A DNA stretch of 64,000 nucleotides from Henriciella aquimarina (GTDB lineage Bacteria > Pseudomonadota > Alphaproteobacteria > Caulobacterales > Hyphomonadaceae). Where the stretch lies: positions 62,001 through 126,000 of the forward strand of contig NZ_NCST01000103.1 of the NCBI RefSeq assembly GCF_002088975.1, in the 5' to 3' direction. Below, in pieces: positions 1 to 11,965 of the stretch (position 1 is its first letter; every line of letters starts with the position of its first letter). The notes beneath the pieces were generated by a model, which saw only the letters and a list, made by a program, of their open reading frames with translations, was not told the DNA's origin and searched no databases. The translations under genes were made by a program, and so were the position numbers.

Positions 1-624
1 GCCCCAGCGGGTGACGAAGTCGCGGATATTGCCGGCTTTGCGGTGGGCATTGATGGTGCGACGGCGATAGCGGATGGCGACGTCGGAGGGGGCTTGGTCA
101 CGAAGACGCAGGAAAGCCGCCTCTTCGCGCAGAGCCGTGTCCGGATCGGTCGTGTCGCTCAGGATGAAGCATTCGAAATGGCCCGGCGCGCCAGCCAGCA
201 TGCGGGCCGTCGACAGCACCGTGGCGAAGACCTCACCCACGGCTTCGTTATAGATCGGAAAGCAGATGACCGTGCGCGCATGGGCCAGGCGTTCCGGATC
301 GGGTTTCGCAGGCGCCCGCCTCAGTGTGCCGAGCGCGGCCAGGAAGCCGATCGTGGCATTGATGAAGGCATAGCAGACCCAGCTGATATTGATCGCGAAG
401 ATGGCGAGCAGGATCCATTCGAGGATGGTGAGGCCGGAGACCGTCAGCACCTCGTACATTTCGCGTGTCGTCCAGATCGTCAGGGCGAGCGAGGTGACGA
501 GGATGAAGAGCTTGCGCCAGAGATAGGATTTCGGCCGGTTCGCCGGCGTCTCCGGCACGCGCCCGAAGGACTGGTCCGGCATGGTGACCGGAAATTCGGT
601 CGGACGGGGCCTTGAGACACTCAT
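1..624 (-). CDS. opgH: Glucans biosynthesis glucosyltransferase H, N-terminal 208 residues (cut by window edge)
   Basis: This is the inner-membrane family 2 glycosyltransferase that makes the linear glucan backbone of osmoregulated periplasmic glucans from UDP-glucose. Only residues 1-208 are in the window. Two hydrophobic stretches (about 38-58 and 66-100) are followed by the start of the cytoplasmic GT2 domain. That domain shows PIYNE near residue 123, the ILSDTTD nucleotide-binding segment near 155, and the family signature YRRR...RKAGNI around 186-200. The start codon overlaps the opgG stop as ATGA (624-621), so the two genes are translationally coupled. The identification rests on these motifs and on the partner gene opgG. 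Confidence 0.93.
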   Translation of the reverse strand, partial: MSVSRPRPTEFPVTMPDQSFGRVPETPANRPKSYLWRKLFILVTSLALTIWTTREMYEVLTVSGLTILEWILLAIFAINISWVCYAFINATIGFLAALGTLRRAPAKPDPERLAHARTVICFPIYNEAVGEVFATVLSTARMLAGAPGHFECFILSDTTDPDTALREEAAFLRLRDQAPSDVAIRYRRRTINAHRKAGNIRDFVTRWG

Positions 625-2360
625 TCGGCTCTCCAGCGGTATAACCAGGTTTCGGTCAATGGCTTGCCGGCCCGCACCAGCAGGGCTCGCAGCTCGGCGA
701 CATTGGTTGCCTGGGCATCGAGTTCGAAGCTGAGGCGCACCTTGTCGGAGTTGGGCAGGCGCTTGATCACGGCATTCTTGATCTCGCCGGCAGAAGACGA
801 GATCTCCGGTTCGGCGCCTTCCAGCATGGTGGCATCGGGCACGTCATAATCGATGACGAAGATCTCCCGCTTGCCATCGAGCGTCTTGCCGGCCCGGGTC
901 GCCTTGACCGCGATGGTGGAGGCGGCAGGCGAGGACAAGCCCCAGCGCATCCTGTAGGAAACATTATAGACATTGCCCTTGGTCCAGGCGTTCTCGGGGC
1001 GCCAGAAAGCGACGATATTGTCGTTGAATTCATTGATGGTCGGGATCTCGACCAGCATCAGCTCGCCATCCTGCCAGCCGCTTTGCGGTTCGATCCAGAC
1101 ATTCGGGCGGTGATAGTACTGGGCCTCGAAATCGGAATAGGCGTCGAAGCCGCGCTGGCGCTGGATCAGGCCAAAGCCACGCGGGACAGATCCGGCAAGG
1201 GCCGAGACCTGCAGCGCGGCTGGATTGACCAGCGGGCGCCACGCCCATTCGCCATTCGCCATATGAATGGCGAGCCCTTCGGAATCGTGCACCGCCGGGC
1301 GGAAGTCATTGGCCTGCTTGCGCAGGTCGTGCGGCGAGAAGAAGTACATCGAGGTGATGGGCGCCAGGCCAATGCCGTTGACCTCTCGGCGCGGATAGAA
1401 GCTGGCCTCGACATCGACAGCCGTCTGGACACCGGGCTGGACGGTGAATTTGAAGGCACCGGTCACGCTCGGTCCGTCAAGCAGGGCATAGAGTGTGACC
1501 TGTTCGGTGCCGGGCTTCGGCTTTTCCAGCCAGAACTCTGTGAAATAGGGGAATTCCTCGCCTTCGGGGGAGGCGGTGCCGATCCCGAGCCCGCGCGAGG
1601 AGGCGCCATAGACGCTGCCTGTGCCGAGCGCGCGGAAGAAGCTTGCCCCGCGAAAGCTGATCACTTCGTCGAATTTGCCAGACTGGTTGAGCGGGGTCAG
1701 CACGCGGAAGCCAGCAAAGCCGAGCGTGTCTCGCACCTTGCCCGGAACCGGCAGGTCGAGAAAGTCAAAATCCTCCGGGCGGTAGGGGCGCGGAGAGACT
1801 TGCCCCTCCTCGACCAGATTGATGGTGATTTCCTGGTTGAAGAGGTACCCTCGCGGGTCGAGCATCACGCGATAGCCATGCTCGCCCTCCGGCCAGATCG
1901 CCGCTTCGTCATTGAACTGAATGCGTCGATACTGGTCGTAATTGAGGCTGGACGCTTCTTTCGGCGCACCCGCTGGGGCCTTGTAATCCTTTGCGGCAAG
2001 CGCCTTCGCTTTCTCGCGCACCTGGGCGAAGCTGAATCGGGTCAGCGCCGGTGTCGCGGGATTGGCCGGGGACAGGGTCAGCGGCGCAATGACAGGCTCG
2101 CCGTCTGCCGACGTGGCAGGCATGCCGGACGTTTCGGAAGCGGCTGTCTCCGACGCAGGGGCCCCAGTGGTTTCGCCGGAGCCCGGCAGCGCGTTCGGGG
2201 CGGTCTCGACCGGAAGGGGGGCAATCGTCTGCAGGTGAGCAGCCGGGCTGATGTCTCCGGTCGTGTCAGCTTGTTCCGATGGCTCGGATGGCTCCTGAGA
2301 GGCGCTCTGGGGCGTTGGGGAACAAGCCATGATGGAGAAGGCGAGGGCCAAGCCTGCCAT
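621..2360 (-). CDS. opgG: Periplasmic glucan biosynthesis protein OpgG/OpgD family, probable lipoprotein form
   Basis: OpgG is a periplasmic protein needed to release, branch or modify the glucan made by OpgH. I chose ATG 2360 (579 aa). It has GGCGGA about 6 bases upstream and gives a compact export signal ending in IMAC with Cys13, which reads as a lipobox. A TTG 36 bases upstream stays in frame but would bury the signal. Residues 14-107 are a Ser/Thr/Pro/Glu/Ala-rich linker. The conserved domain starts near residue 109 (FSFAQVREKAKALA) and runs to the end. Classical OpgG is about 510 aa with a cleaved Sec signal, so the linker and possible lipid anchor are unusual. opgH follows with a 4-base overlap. 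Confidence 0.9.
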   Translation of the reverse strand: MAGLALAFSIMACSPTPQSASQEPSEPSEQADTTGDISPAAHLQTIAPLPVETAPNALPGSGETTGAPASETAASETSGMPATSADGEPVIAPLTLSPANPATPALTRFSFAQVREKAKALAAKDYKAPAGAPKEASSLNYDQYRRIQFNDEAAIWPEGEHGYRVMLDPRGYLFNQEITINLVEEGQVSPRPYRPEDFDFLDLPVPGKVRDTLGFAGFRVLTPLNQSGKFDEVISFRGASFFRALGTGSVYGASSRGLGIGTASPEGEEFPYFTEFWLEKPKPGTEQVTLYALLDGPSVTGAFKFTVQPGVQTAVDVEASFYPRREVNGIGLAPITSMYFFSPHDLRKQANDFRPAVHDSEGLAIHMANGEWAWRPLVNPAALQVSALAGSVPRGFGLIQRQRGFDAYSDFEAQYYHRPNVWIEPQSGWQDGELMLVEIPTINEFNDNIVAFWRPENAWTKGNVYNVSYRMRWGLSSPAASTIAVKATRAGKTLDGKREIFVIDYDVPDATMLEGAEPEISSSAGEIKNAVIKRLPNSDKVRLSFELDAQATNVAELRALLVRAGKPLTETWLYRWRAE

Positions 2361-2548
2361 ATTCCATCCGCCCCGGACACATGGCGTTGGTCTCAAGCTC
2401 CACGCTCCCTCACCAATGACGGCTTTAGCAAGCCGCCCGGCCTGCTGCAGCGCAACAATCCATTAAACGTACTAGTGCGTGAGGAAGGATTTGGTTGCCA
2501 AACAGGCTGCAGTGATTTGCGCTGAGGCAATTAAAAATCGGACAGGCA

Positions 2549-2576
2549 GGCGCGCAAGCCGGATCGCTTGCGCGCC
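2549..2576 (-). terminator. Perfect 11-bp hairpin downstream of the nitronate monooxygenase gene
   Basis: GGCGCGCAAGC (2549-2559) and GCTTGCGCGCC (2566-2576) form a perfect 11-bp stem with a 6-base loop. It lies 9 bases past the stop of the minus-strand gene ending at 2585. On the minus strand no T-run follows directly; the nearest is about 10 bases further on. It may be an atypical terminator or a stabilising 3' hairpin. The rest of 2361-2584 holds nothing else that I recognise. Confidence 0.5.
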
Positions 2577-2584
2577 TTGGGAAC

Positions 2585-4353
<1,769 letters not shown>

Positions 4354-4470
4354 GCGAGAACGACGGTTGGAACCCTATTACAACTGGCAGCTTGTCCGGT
4401 GTTTGCGCCCACTGCAAGCTTGACCCCAAGGCAGCTCGCCCAAGTTCAATAATGGTAGAGAGGGCAACAC

Positions 4471-5670
4471 ATGCAACTGGCGCTGGAAGAAAAACACGAG
4501 ACGTTTCGCCAGGAGGTGCGCGCATTCCTCGAAGAGAAACTCCCGCCGGAGCTGGCGGAGGCTGGACGGCTGACAACCAGCGTCTTCATTGATCCGGAAT
4601 ACAGCCTGCCCTGGCAGCGTATCCTGAACGAAAAGGGCTGGGCCGCGCCTCACTGGCCGGAGGCTCATGGCGGGCCCGGCTGGGACGAGATGCAGAAATA
4701 CATTTTCGCGTCCGAATGCGCGAAAGCCGGCGCGCCGCCCTTGGCACCCATGGGGCTTAACATGGTCGGACCCTGCATCATGGGCTACGGCACCGAGGAA
4801 CAGAAGGCCTATTACCTGCCGCGTATCCTTTCGGGTGAGGACTATTGGTGCCAGGGCTATTCCGAGCCGGGCGCGGGTTCCGACCTCGCCAGCCTGTCGA
4901 TGAAGGCCGTGCGCGATGGCGACGCGTACATCCTCAACGGCTCCAAGATCTGGACCACCCATGCCCAGTTCGCCAATCGCATGTTCTGCCTTGTTCGCAC
5001 CGATGGCTCCGGCAAGCCCCAGCAGGGTATCACTTTCCTGCTGCTGGACATGGACCTGCCGGGAATCCGGGTGGAACCGATCATCACGCTGGCCGGGGAG
5101 CATGAGGTCAACCAGGTCTTCTTCGACGATGTCCGGGTGCCGGTATCGGGGCGCCTTGGCGAGGAGAATGATGGCTGGACGGTCGCGAAATATCTGCTTG
5201 AATTCGAGCGGGGCGGTGGTTCGTCGGCCGGGCTTGAAGTGGCTTTGCAAAGGGTGCGGGACATTGCGCGCGCCGAAGCGCTGAATGGCGGGTCCGTGGC
5301 CGATGATCCGGACTTTGCCCGGCGTCTGTCCGACACGGAAATCGCGCTGGAATCCGTCAAGATGACCGAGCAGCGTGTCACCGCCGCGCTGGCTGGCGGG
5401 AAGAATCCTGGTCCGGCCTCGTCCATGCTGAAGACCGCCCGCACCGAAACCATGCAACGCATCGATGAACTTGCCATCGAGGCCGCCGGTCTCTACGGCA
5501 ATGTCGATCAGATGGCCGCACGCCAGCCGGGCTCGAATGTCGAGCCGATCGGGCCGGCGCACAGCCTGACGGCGATGCCGCGTTATCTCAATAACCGGGC
5601 CGGGTCGATCTATGGCGGCTCGAATGAGGTACAGAGAAACGTCATGGCAAAGCTTCTTCTCAAGCTTTGA
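4471..5670 (+). CDS. Acyl-CoA dehydrogenase family protein
   Basis: This 399-aa FAD enzyme is full length for the acyl-CoA dehydrogenase family, which desaturates acyl-CoA thioesters. The all-alpha N-terminal domain spans about 1-125. The middle beta domain has YSEPGAGSDLAS near 130 and the KIWTTHA strand near 160. The C-terminal helical domain ends in IYGGSNEVQRNVMAKLLLKL. The sequence feels closest to pimeloyl-CoA-type or long-chain enzymes, but chain length cannot be read directly. GAGAGGG precedes the ATG by about 6 bases. It is divergent from the LuxR-type gene and is followed 131 bases later by a TonB receptor. Confidence 0.9.
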   Translation: MQLALEEKHETFRQEVRAFLEEKLPPELAEAGRLTTSVFIDPEYSLPWQRILNEKGWAAPHWPEAHGGPGWDEMQKYIFASECAKAGAPPLAPMGLNMVGPCIMGYGTEEQKAYYLPRILSGEDYWCQGYSEPGAGSDLASLSMKAVRDGDAYILNGSKIWTTHAQFANRMFCLVRTDGSGKPQQGITFLLLDMDLPGIRVEPIITLAGEHEVNQVFFDDVRVPVSGRLGEENDGWTVAKYLLEFERGGGSSAGLEVALQRVRDIARAEALNGGSVADDPDFARRLSDTEIALESVKMTEQRVTAALAGGKNPGPASSMLKTARTETMQRIDELAIEAAGLYGNVDQMAARQPGSNVEPIGPAHSLTAMPRYLNNRAGSIYGGSNEVQRNVMAKLLLKL

Positions 5671-5762
5671 AGCCTGCCGAATCTGTAGCTTTTACGGCGC
5701 CCTGTCATTTCCGATAGCTTGTGCATGAGGCCGGCTTTGGGAACCCTCTAAGGCATATTCGA

Positions 5763-5781
5763 CATCCGGTAAAAACGGATG
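5763..5781 (+). promoter_or_regulatory. Hairpin in the leader of the TonB receptor gene
   Basis: CATCCG (5763-5768) and CGGATG (5776-5781) form a perfect 6-bp inverted repeat around a 7-base A-rich loop. It ends about 10 bases before the GGGAGGA ribosome-binding site of the receptor at 5802. It could be an operator or an RNA element controlling translation; the sequence alone does not decide. Confidence 0.3.
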
Positions 5782-5801
5782 CGGCCTTTAGGGAGGAAAA
5801 C

Positions 5802-8399
5802 ATGGTTCCATCAAAAACATTCCGTCTGAGTCTCGTCTCAAGTGCATCCTTTGCAATCCTTGCCGGCCTGGCGCCGGCAATGGCACAGGAAGCGACCACC
5901 ACGCCCCAGCCCGCCGCGAGCGATGAGGCACCCGCCAGCGAGGCGGACCAGAACATGCGTCTGCAATCGATTCAGGTGACGGCTCAGCGCCGTGAAGAAT
6001 CGATCAACGACGTCGGCATGAACATCCAGGCGTTCGGCGAAGACCAGCTGAAGGATCTGCGCGTCAAAGGCGTCGACGACCTGCAATCGGTCGTGCCGAG
6101 CTTCTCGGTCTCGCAGTCCTATCAGGGCGTGCCGACCTATACACTGCGCGGCATCGGCTTCAACACGATCAACCTCTCGGCCACCTCAACGGTCGGGACG
6201 TATGTCGACGAAGTCGCTTATCCGTACCCGATCATGAATTCCGGCCCGGTCTTCGATGTCGAACGCATCGAGGTGCTGAAAGGCCCGCAGGGTACGCTGT
6301 TCGGCCGCAACACGACGGCCGGCCTGATCAACGTTGTGACCAATAAGCCCTCCGAAGAGTTTGAAGGCTTTGCCGCGATTGATGTCGGCAATTACGAAAC
6401 CATCAACTATGAGGGCATGATCAATGTGCCCTTCAGCGACATGCTCCAGGGGCGCCTGGCGGCTCGCTACGAGACCAGTGACGAAGGCTGGCAGGAATCG
6501 ATCTCGCGCGGCGAAGACCGCGGCAAGATCGACAAGCTCGGCTATCGCGGCGCTCTTGCTTTCCAGCCGACCAGCAACCTGAACATCGATTTCTCGATCA
6601 ATGGCTGGGTCAACAAGTCCGACACGGTTGGCGGGCAGGGCATCGCCTTCACACCGGCGACCGATCCGGCGAACGGCAACACGTTCAACGAGCCAGGTCT
6701 GGCCGCCTTCCTCGCCAACAATCAGCCCGACAGCGCCAAGGATGCCGACTGGGCCCCGCGCTCGGCGCGCGAAACCGATATCGGTATCGGCGACGGTGTC
6801 GATGGTCCGCTTGAGGAGGATACCACCTTCATAGGCTACAAGCTCGGTGTGGATTATCAGTTCAGCGACAATATGCGGATCGTATCGCTGACGGGCTACA
6901 ATGACCTCGATCGCGAGGCCAATCTCGACTGGTCTGGCGTGCCTTACCAGATCCTGATCCAGGACGTAGATGGCGAGATCACTTCCTTCAGCGAGGAAAT
7001 CCGCCTGGAAGGCTCGACCGACAAGGTCGATTGGCTCATCGGCGGCTATTACGGTAAGGATGAAATCACCGATTCGAACCGGACGCTGCTGCGCGACAAC
7101 TCCAACAGCAACCAGGTCAGCACGGTAGCGGCTGGTCTTGCCACCGCGCCGGTTCCAACCGTCGCGGCCATTCTCGGGGTAGATCCCTCGCTTCTGCCGC
7201 CTGCGCAGATCGCGCAGATCAATGCGCTGGTCGCTGGCGTGAATGTCGATCCGGAAACCGGTCAGCCCTATGCGATCACGGACATCCTCAATTCCTTCCA
7301 GACCTATCAGGACATTGGCGAGTTCGAGACCGAGACGGTCAGTATCTTCGCGAATGCCAACTGGCAGCTGACAGACGAGTTCGAGCTGATCACGGGCATC
7401 CGCTACACCGAAGACAGCCAGGACTATGTCGGCTGTTCGCGTGATGTGGACGGCTCGATGCAGCCGAACGTCAACATCTTCAACCGCGTCTTCTATTCGC
7501 TGACCTACGGTGTCGCACCGCCGGCTCCGCTGGAGGAGAACCAGTGCAACACCTACAGCGAAACAGATAATGCCTTCGGCAACGTCACCTCCGACCTCAA
7601 GGAAGACAATGTTTCCTGGCGGGTCGTCGGTAACTATACGCCGCAGGAGAACGTGCTGCTCTTCGCGTCAGTGTCGCGTGGCTTCAAGTCCGCTTCGACC
7701 CCGGTCAATGCGGCCTCCAAGGCCGAACAGAACGCCCCGGCCACGCAGGAAAAACTGACAGCCTACGAAGTGGGTGTGAAAGCCGGCCTCCTGAACCAGA
7801 CGCTGCAGACCAATGCGTCCCTGTTCTACTATGACTACACCGACAAACAGGTCTCGACCTTCTTCCCGGACGACATCTACACCGCGCTTGCGCGCCTGCA
7901 GAATGCGCCGTCGGGTGAAGCCTACGGTCTCGACGCGGAAGTCACCTGGTTGCTGACGGATTATCTTACGGCTGTCGGCGGTCTTACCCTGCTGCACACC
8001 GAGTTTGGCAGCTTCCCGACGACCGACTTTGCCGGTGACCCGACCAATATCGAAGGCGATCCGTTCTTCTACAGCCCTGAGCGCACGATGAGCCTCAGCC
8101 TGCTCTATGACGACACGCTGACCGATACACTCGGCCTGCGCGCAGCGCTTTCGGCTCGCTGGCAGAGCGACTCGACGGCTGGCGACCCGGACAACCCGCT
8201 GTACGATATTCCGTCCTATGGCGTCCTGAACGGGACCATCGGTGTCTACGGCCTCAACGATAACTGGGAAGTCAGCCTGTGGGGCAAGAACCTGCTGGAC
8301 GAATATTACTGGCAGCAGGTTACGTCGAACGCGAACGTTATTCTGCGCTTCGCCGGACGTCCGCGCACCTTCGGCGCTTCGCTGAGCTATCGCTTCTAG
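5802..8399 (+). CDS. TonB-dependent receptor
   Basis: This is an outer-membrane, TonB-energised receptor of 865 aa. GGGAGG lies 6 bases before ATG 5802, and that start gives a clean Sec signal cut after AMA (residue 28). The mature N-terminus has a TonB-box-like segment (IQVTAQRREES, about 53-63). The plug follows, with the typical VPSFSV, LRGIGF, VERIEVLKGPQGTLFGRNT and NVVTNKP blocks at about 95-185. The rest is a 22-strand barrel ending in an aromatic residue (ASLSYRF). The substrate is unknown. The neighbouring acyl-CoA dehydrogenase hints at a hydrophobic or steroid-like ligand, but that is only inference. Confidence 0.92.
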   Translation: MVPSKTFRLSLVSSASFAILAGLAPAMAQEATTTPQPAASDEAPASEADQNMRLQSIQVTAQRREESINDVGMNIQAFGEDQLKDLRVKGVDDLQSVVPSFSVSQSYQGVPTYTLRGIGFNTINLSATSTVGTYVDEVAYPYPIMNSGPVFDVERIEVLKGPQGTLFGRNTTAGLINVVTNKPSEEFEGFAAIDVGNYETINYEGMINVPFSDMLQGRLAARYETSDEGWQESISRGEDRGKIDKLGYRGALAFQPTSNLNIDFSINGWVNKSDTVGGQGIAFTPATDPANGNTFNEPGLAAFLANNQPDSAKDADWAPRSARETDIGIGDGVDGPLEEDTTFIGYKLGVDYQFSDNMRIVSLTGYNDLDREANLDWSGVPYQILIQDVDGEITSFSEEIRLEGSTDKVDWLIGGYYGKDEITDSNRTLLRDNSNSNQVSTVAAGLATAPVPTVAAILGVDPSLLPPAQIAQINALVAGVNVDPETGQPYAITDILNSFQTYQDIGEFETETVSIFANANWQLTDEFELITGIRYTEDSQDYVGCSRDVDGSMQPNVNIFNRVFYSLTYGVAPPAPLEENQCNTYSETDNAFGNVTSDLKEDNVSWRVVGNYTPQENVLLFASVSRGFKSASTPVNAASKAEQNAPATQEKLTAYEVGVKAGLLNQTLQTNASLFYYDYTDKQVSTFFPDDIYTALARLQNAPSGEAYGLDAEVTWLLTDYLTAVGGLTLLHTEFGSFPTTDFAGDPTNIEGDPFFYSPERTMSLSLLYDDTLTDTLGLRAALSARWQSDSTAGDPDNPLYDIPSYGVLNGTIGVYGLNDNWEVSLWGKNLLDEYYWQQVTSNANVILRFAGRPRTFGASLSYRF

Positions 8400-8409
8400 G
8401 AGCTCTCCT

Positions 8410-8485
8410 AGCACGAACTCCCGTGTCTCCTCCCGGGTCGTGCTCTTGGCGCCGGATCCCGCTTCTCCAAAAAGTGGATCCGGCG
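8410..8485 (+). repeat. Two consecutive perfect inverted repeats in the TonB receptor 3' tail
   Basis: AGCACGA (8410-8416) pairs with TCGTGCT (8438-8444), with an inner CCCG/CGGG stem. CGCCGGATCC (8450-8459) then pairs with GGATCCGGCG (8476-8485) around 16 bases. Both lie between the stop codon and the intrinsic terminator at 8505, so the transcript would end in three stacked hairpins. I see no second copy of these palindromes elsewhere in the window. Confidence 0.5.
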
Positions 8486-8504
8486 TCCCTTTCAGATCAT
8501 GTCA

Positions 8505-8533
8505 GAAACCCCGCCACGGCGGGGTTTCTTTTT
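8505..8533 (+). terminator. Intrinsic terminator of the TonB receptor gene
   Basis: GAAACCCCGCC (8505-8515) and GGCGGGGTTTC (8518-8528) form a long GC-rich stem with a minimal loop. A run of T residues follows (8526-8533, broken by one C). This is a textbook Rho-independent terminator oriented with the receptor gene. Confidence 0.88.
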
Positions 8534-8592
8534 GTCTGGTCATGGCTGGCAGGCAAAAGGCCATTATTACGAAAAATTTATGCAAGCCGGAA

Positions 8593-8620
8593 TTGAAAGC
8601 GACCCCGTTTTCAGCCAAAT
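8593..8620 (+). promoter_or_regulatory. Possible heat-shock (RpoH-like) promoter of groESL
   Basis: TTGAAA (8593-8598), a 16-base spacer and CCAAAT (8615-8620) resemble an alphaproteobacterial sigma-32 promoter. The CIRCE element would then fall on the transcription start. The -10 match is partial, so this is a weak call supported mainly by position. Confidence 0.35.
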
Positions 8621-8630
8621 GCTTGCCTCG

Positions 8631-8657
8631 TTAGCAGTCGATGGAGTCGAGTGCCAA
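8631..8657 (+). promoter_or_regulatory. CIRCE operator (HrcA-binding site) of groESL
   Basis: TTAGCAGTC-N9-GAGTGCCAA matches the CIRCE consensus TTAGCACTC-N9-GAGTGCTAA with one mismatch per arm and the exact 9-base spacer. It ends 71 bases before groES. HrcA repressor binding here would give heat-shock control, as in other alphaproteobacteria. Confidence 0.92.
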
Positions 8658-8728
8658 AAACCGGTTCCGGCGGTTGCTGACACCCCTGTTTCAACAAAAC
8701 CCAATCTGGATTTCAGGAGGCATCAGCC

Positions 8729-10712
<1,984 letters not shown>

Positions 10713-10738
10713 GCGTCCCCATATCCCTGAACAGAAAA

Positions 10739-10766
10739 GGGCGGCTCCCGAGGGGCCGCCCTTTTT
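10739..10766 (+). terminator. Intrinsic terminator of groESL
   Basis: GGGCGGC (10739-10745) and GCCGCCC (10755-10761) form the stem, followed by five T residues (10762-10766). It starts 27 bases after the groEL stop. Confidence 0.9.
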
Positions 10767-10776
10767 CATGATAATT

Positions 10777-10992
10777 TGCATCCTAGGGGTTTCTACGGAT
10801 GCACTGCCTCTTCGGCTCAAGGCAGGGTGGATGATGCTGACGTCCGGTAGCTCACTTCATTCTTGATGTCTGCCGACGCTTGCCGGTTTCGCACCAGCCG
10901 GCATTCAGCACCCCGGCGGTTTGGTGGGTTGAGGGGCCCGCCAGACTGTTCTGGCGCCGCTCGGAATACACTTTCCGGGCGGCGCATTTTTT
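10777..10992 (+). ncRNA. Candidate structured small RNA with a strong terminator
   Basis: Between the groESL terminator and the convergent enoyl-CoA hydratase gene lies a chain of perfect hairpins. They are TGCATCC/GGATGCA (10777-10803), CTGCCT/AGGCAG (10804-10825), TGCCGG/CCGGCA (10881-10903), CGCCAGA/TCTGGCG with a CTGT loop (10939-10956), and a 13-bp stem with one G-U pair (10954-10966 with 10973-10985) followed by six T residues (10987-10992). groEL already has its own terminator and no other plus-strand gene ends here, so this second one implies an independent short transcript. I could not match it to 6S, SRP, tmRNA or RNase P RNA, and no promoter is clear. Confidence 0.4.
10954..10992 (+). 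terminator. Strong intrinsic terminator with no plus-strand gene directly upstream
   Basis: GCGCCGC-T-CGGAA (10954-10966) pairs with TTCCG-G-GCGGCGC (10973-10985) around a TACACT loop, and A plus six T residues follow. On the minus strand no T-run follows the stem, so it acts on plus-strand transcripts and does not serve the enoyl-CoA hydratase gene. Confidence 0.75.
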
Positions 10993-11004
10993 ATCTAGTC
11001 TTAT

Positions 11005-11799
11005 CTAGCGGCCTTTCCAGACGGGCGCGCGCTTTTCCAGGAAGGCGCGCGGGCCTTCCTTGGCATCCTCGCTTGCGAATACCACGGCCGAGGCTTCGTT
11101 CGATGCGGTCCAGAGGTCTTCCTCCGTGCCGTCATAGGCCTGGCGGGCAACCTCAAGGCTCTTGCGGACCGCGAGCGGCGCATTCACGCCGATCTGGCGC
11201 GCGAGCTCATGCGCTTCGCCGAGCACCTCGTCGGCGGGCACCATGCGGTTGACCAGGCCAAGCTGGTACATCCGCTCAGCCGGCATCGGGTCCCCCGTCG
11301 CGACAATCTCCAGCGCGACATTGCGGGGAAGGGCGCGAGGCAGACGGAAGACCCCGCCAGCTCCGGCGAAGATGCCGCGCTTCACTTCCGGCAGGCCAAA
11401 GCGGGAATTGTCGGCGGCCACGATCATGTCGCAGGCCAGTGGCAGTTCGCAGCCCCCGGCAAGTGCATTGCCGCGTACGGCCGCGATCCACGGCTTGGTA
11501 CGTGGATATTTTACGAAGCCGGCAAAGCCACCTTCCTTGGTCGAGAGGGCCCGGGCATTGCCCTTCGAAATTTCCGACAGATCGGCTCCGGCGCAGAAGG
11601 TCGAGTCCAGCGATGAGGCCAGGATACAGGCGCGCACATCGTCATCGCGTTCGGTCTCTTCACAGATCCAGCCAAGGGCGGAGGCGACAGCGCCATTGAC
11701 GGCATTGCGCTTGTCGGGGCGGTTGAGCGTGACGACCGCGATATGATCCTTCACCTCATAGAGCACTTCATTGCCAACGCTTTCAGGTTTGTCCGACAT
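11005..11799 (-). CDS. Enoyl-CoA hydratase/isomerase (crotonase) family protein
   Basis: This 264-aa protein belongs to the crotonase fold, which hydrates or isomerises acyl-CoA thioesters. ATG 11799 has AAGGAG 7 bases upstream. The N-terminal beta strand is VVTLNRPDKRNAVNG. The oxyanion-hole segments are CAGADLSEI near residue 70 and NALAGGCELPLACD near 110. The LPEVKRGIFAGAGG stretch near 135 carries the usual active-site acid. It ends in a WKGR tail like short-chain enoyl-CoA hydratases. It is a single gene, and the exact substrate is unclear. Confidence 0.88.
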   Translation of the reverse strand: MSDKPESVGNEVLYEVKDHIAVVTLNRPDKRNAVNGAVASALGWICEETERDDDVRACILASSLDSTFCAGADLSEISKGNARALSTKEGGFAGFVKYPRTKPWIAAVRGNALAGGCELPLACDMIVAADNSRFGLPEVKRGIFAGAGGVFRLPRALPRNVALEIVATGDPMPAERMYQLGLVNRMVPADEVLGEAHELARQIGVNAPLAVRKSLEVARQAYDGTEEDLWTASNEASAVVFASEDAKEGPRAFLEKRAPVWKGR

Positions 11800-11965
11800 G
11801 GAGCTTCTCCTTATCCTCTGATGCCTGTCAGAGAGCATGCAGGGTTGGGCTGGACAAGTGTCACGTTGGGGCAGGACCGAGGACACGTTGAAAGGGGGCT
11901 GGACGGAGAAGGCCATGCGGGATTGTCCTTATGGATGTGGGGCGTAACCTCTCTCAGGAAGGGGC

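Noticed and set aside
1083-2525. 480-codon open frame antisense to opgG
   Set aside because: Antisense shadow rich in Arg/Gly with no domain.
4378-5562. 394-codon open frame antisense to the acyl-CoA dehydrogenase gene
   Set aside because: Shadow of a clearly recognised gene; the translation is low-complexity and unlike any family.
10915-10992. Transcription attenuator or riboswitch
   Set aside because: Alternative pairings exist, but the next gene is on the other strand, so there is nothing to attenuate.
10863-11252. 129-codon plus-strand frame across the small-RNA candidate and the enoyl-CoA hydratase gene
   Set aside because: Arg/Pro-rich nonsense translation overlapping a real gene antisense.
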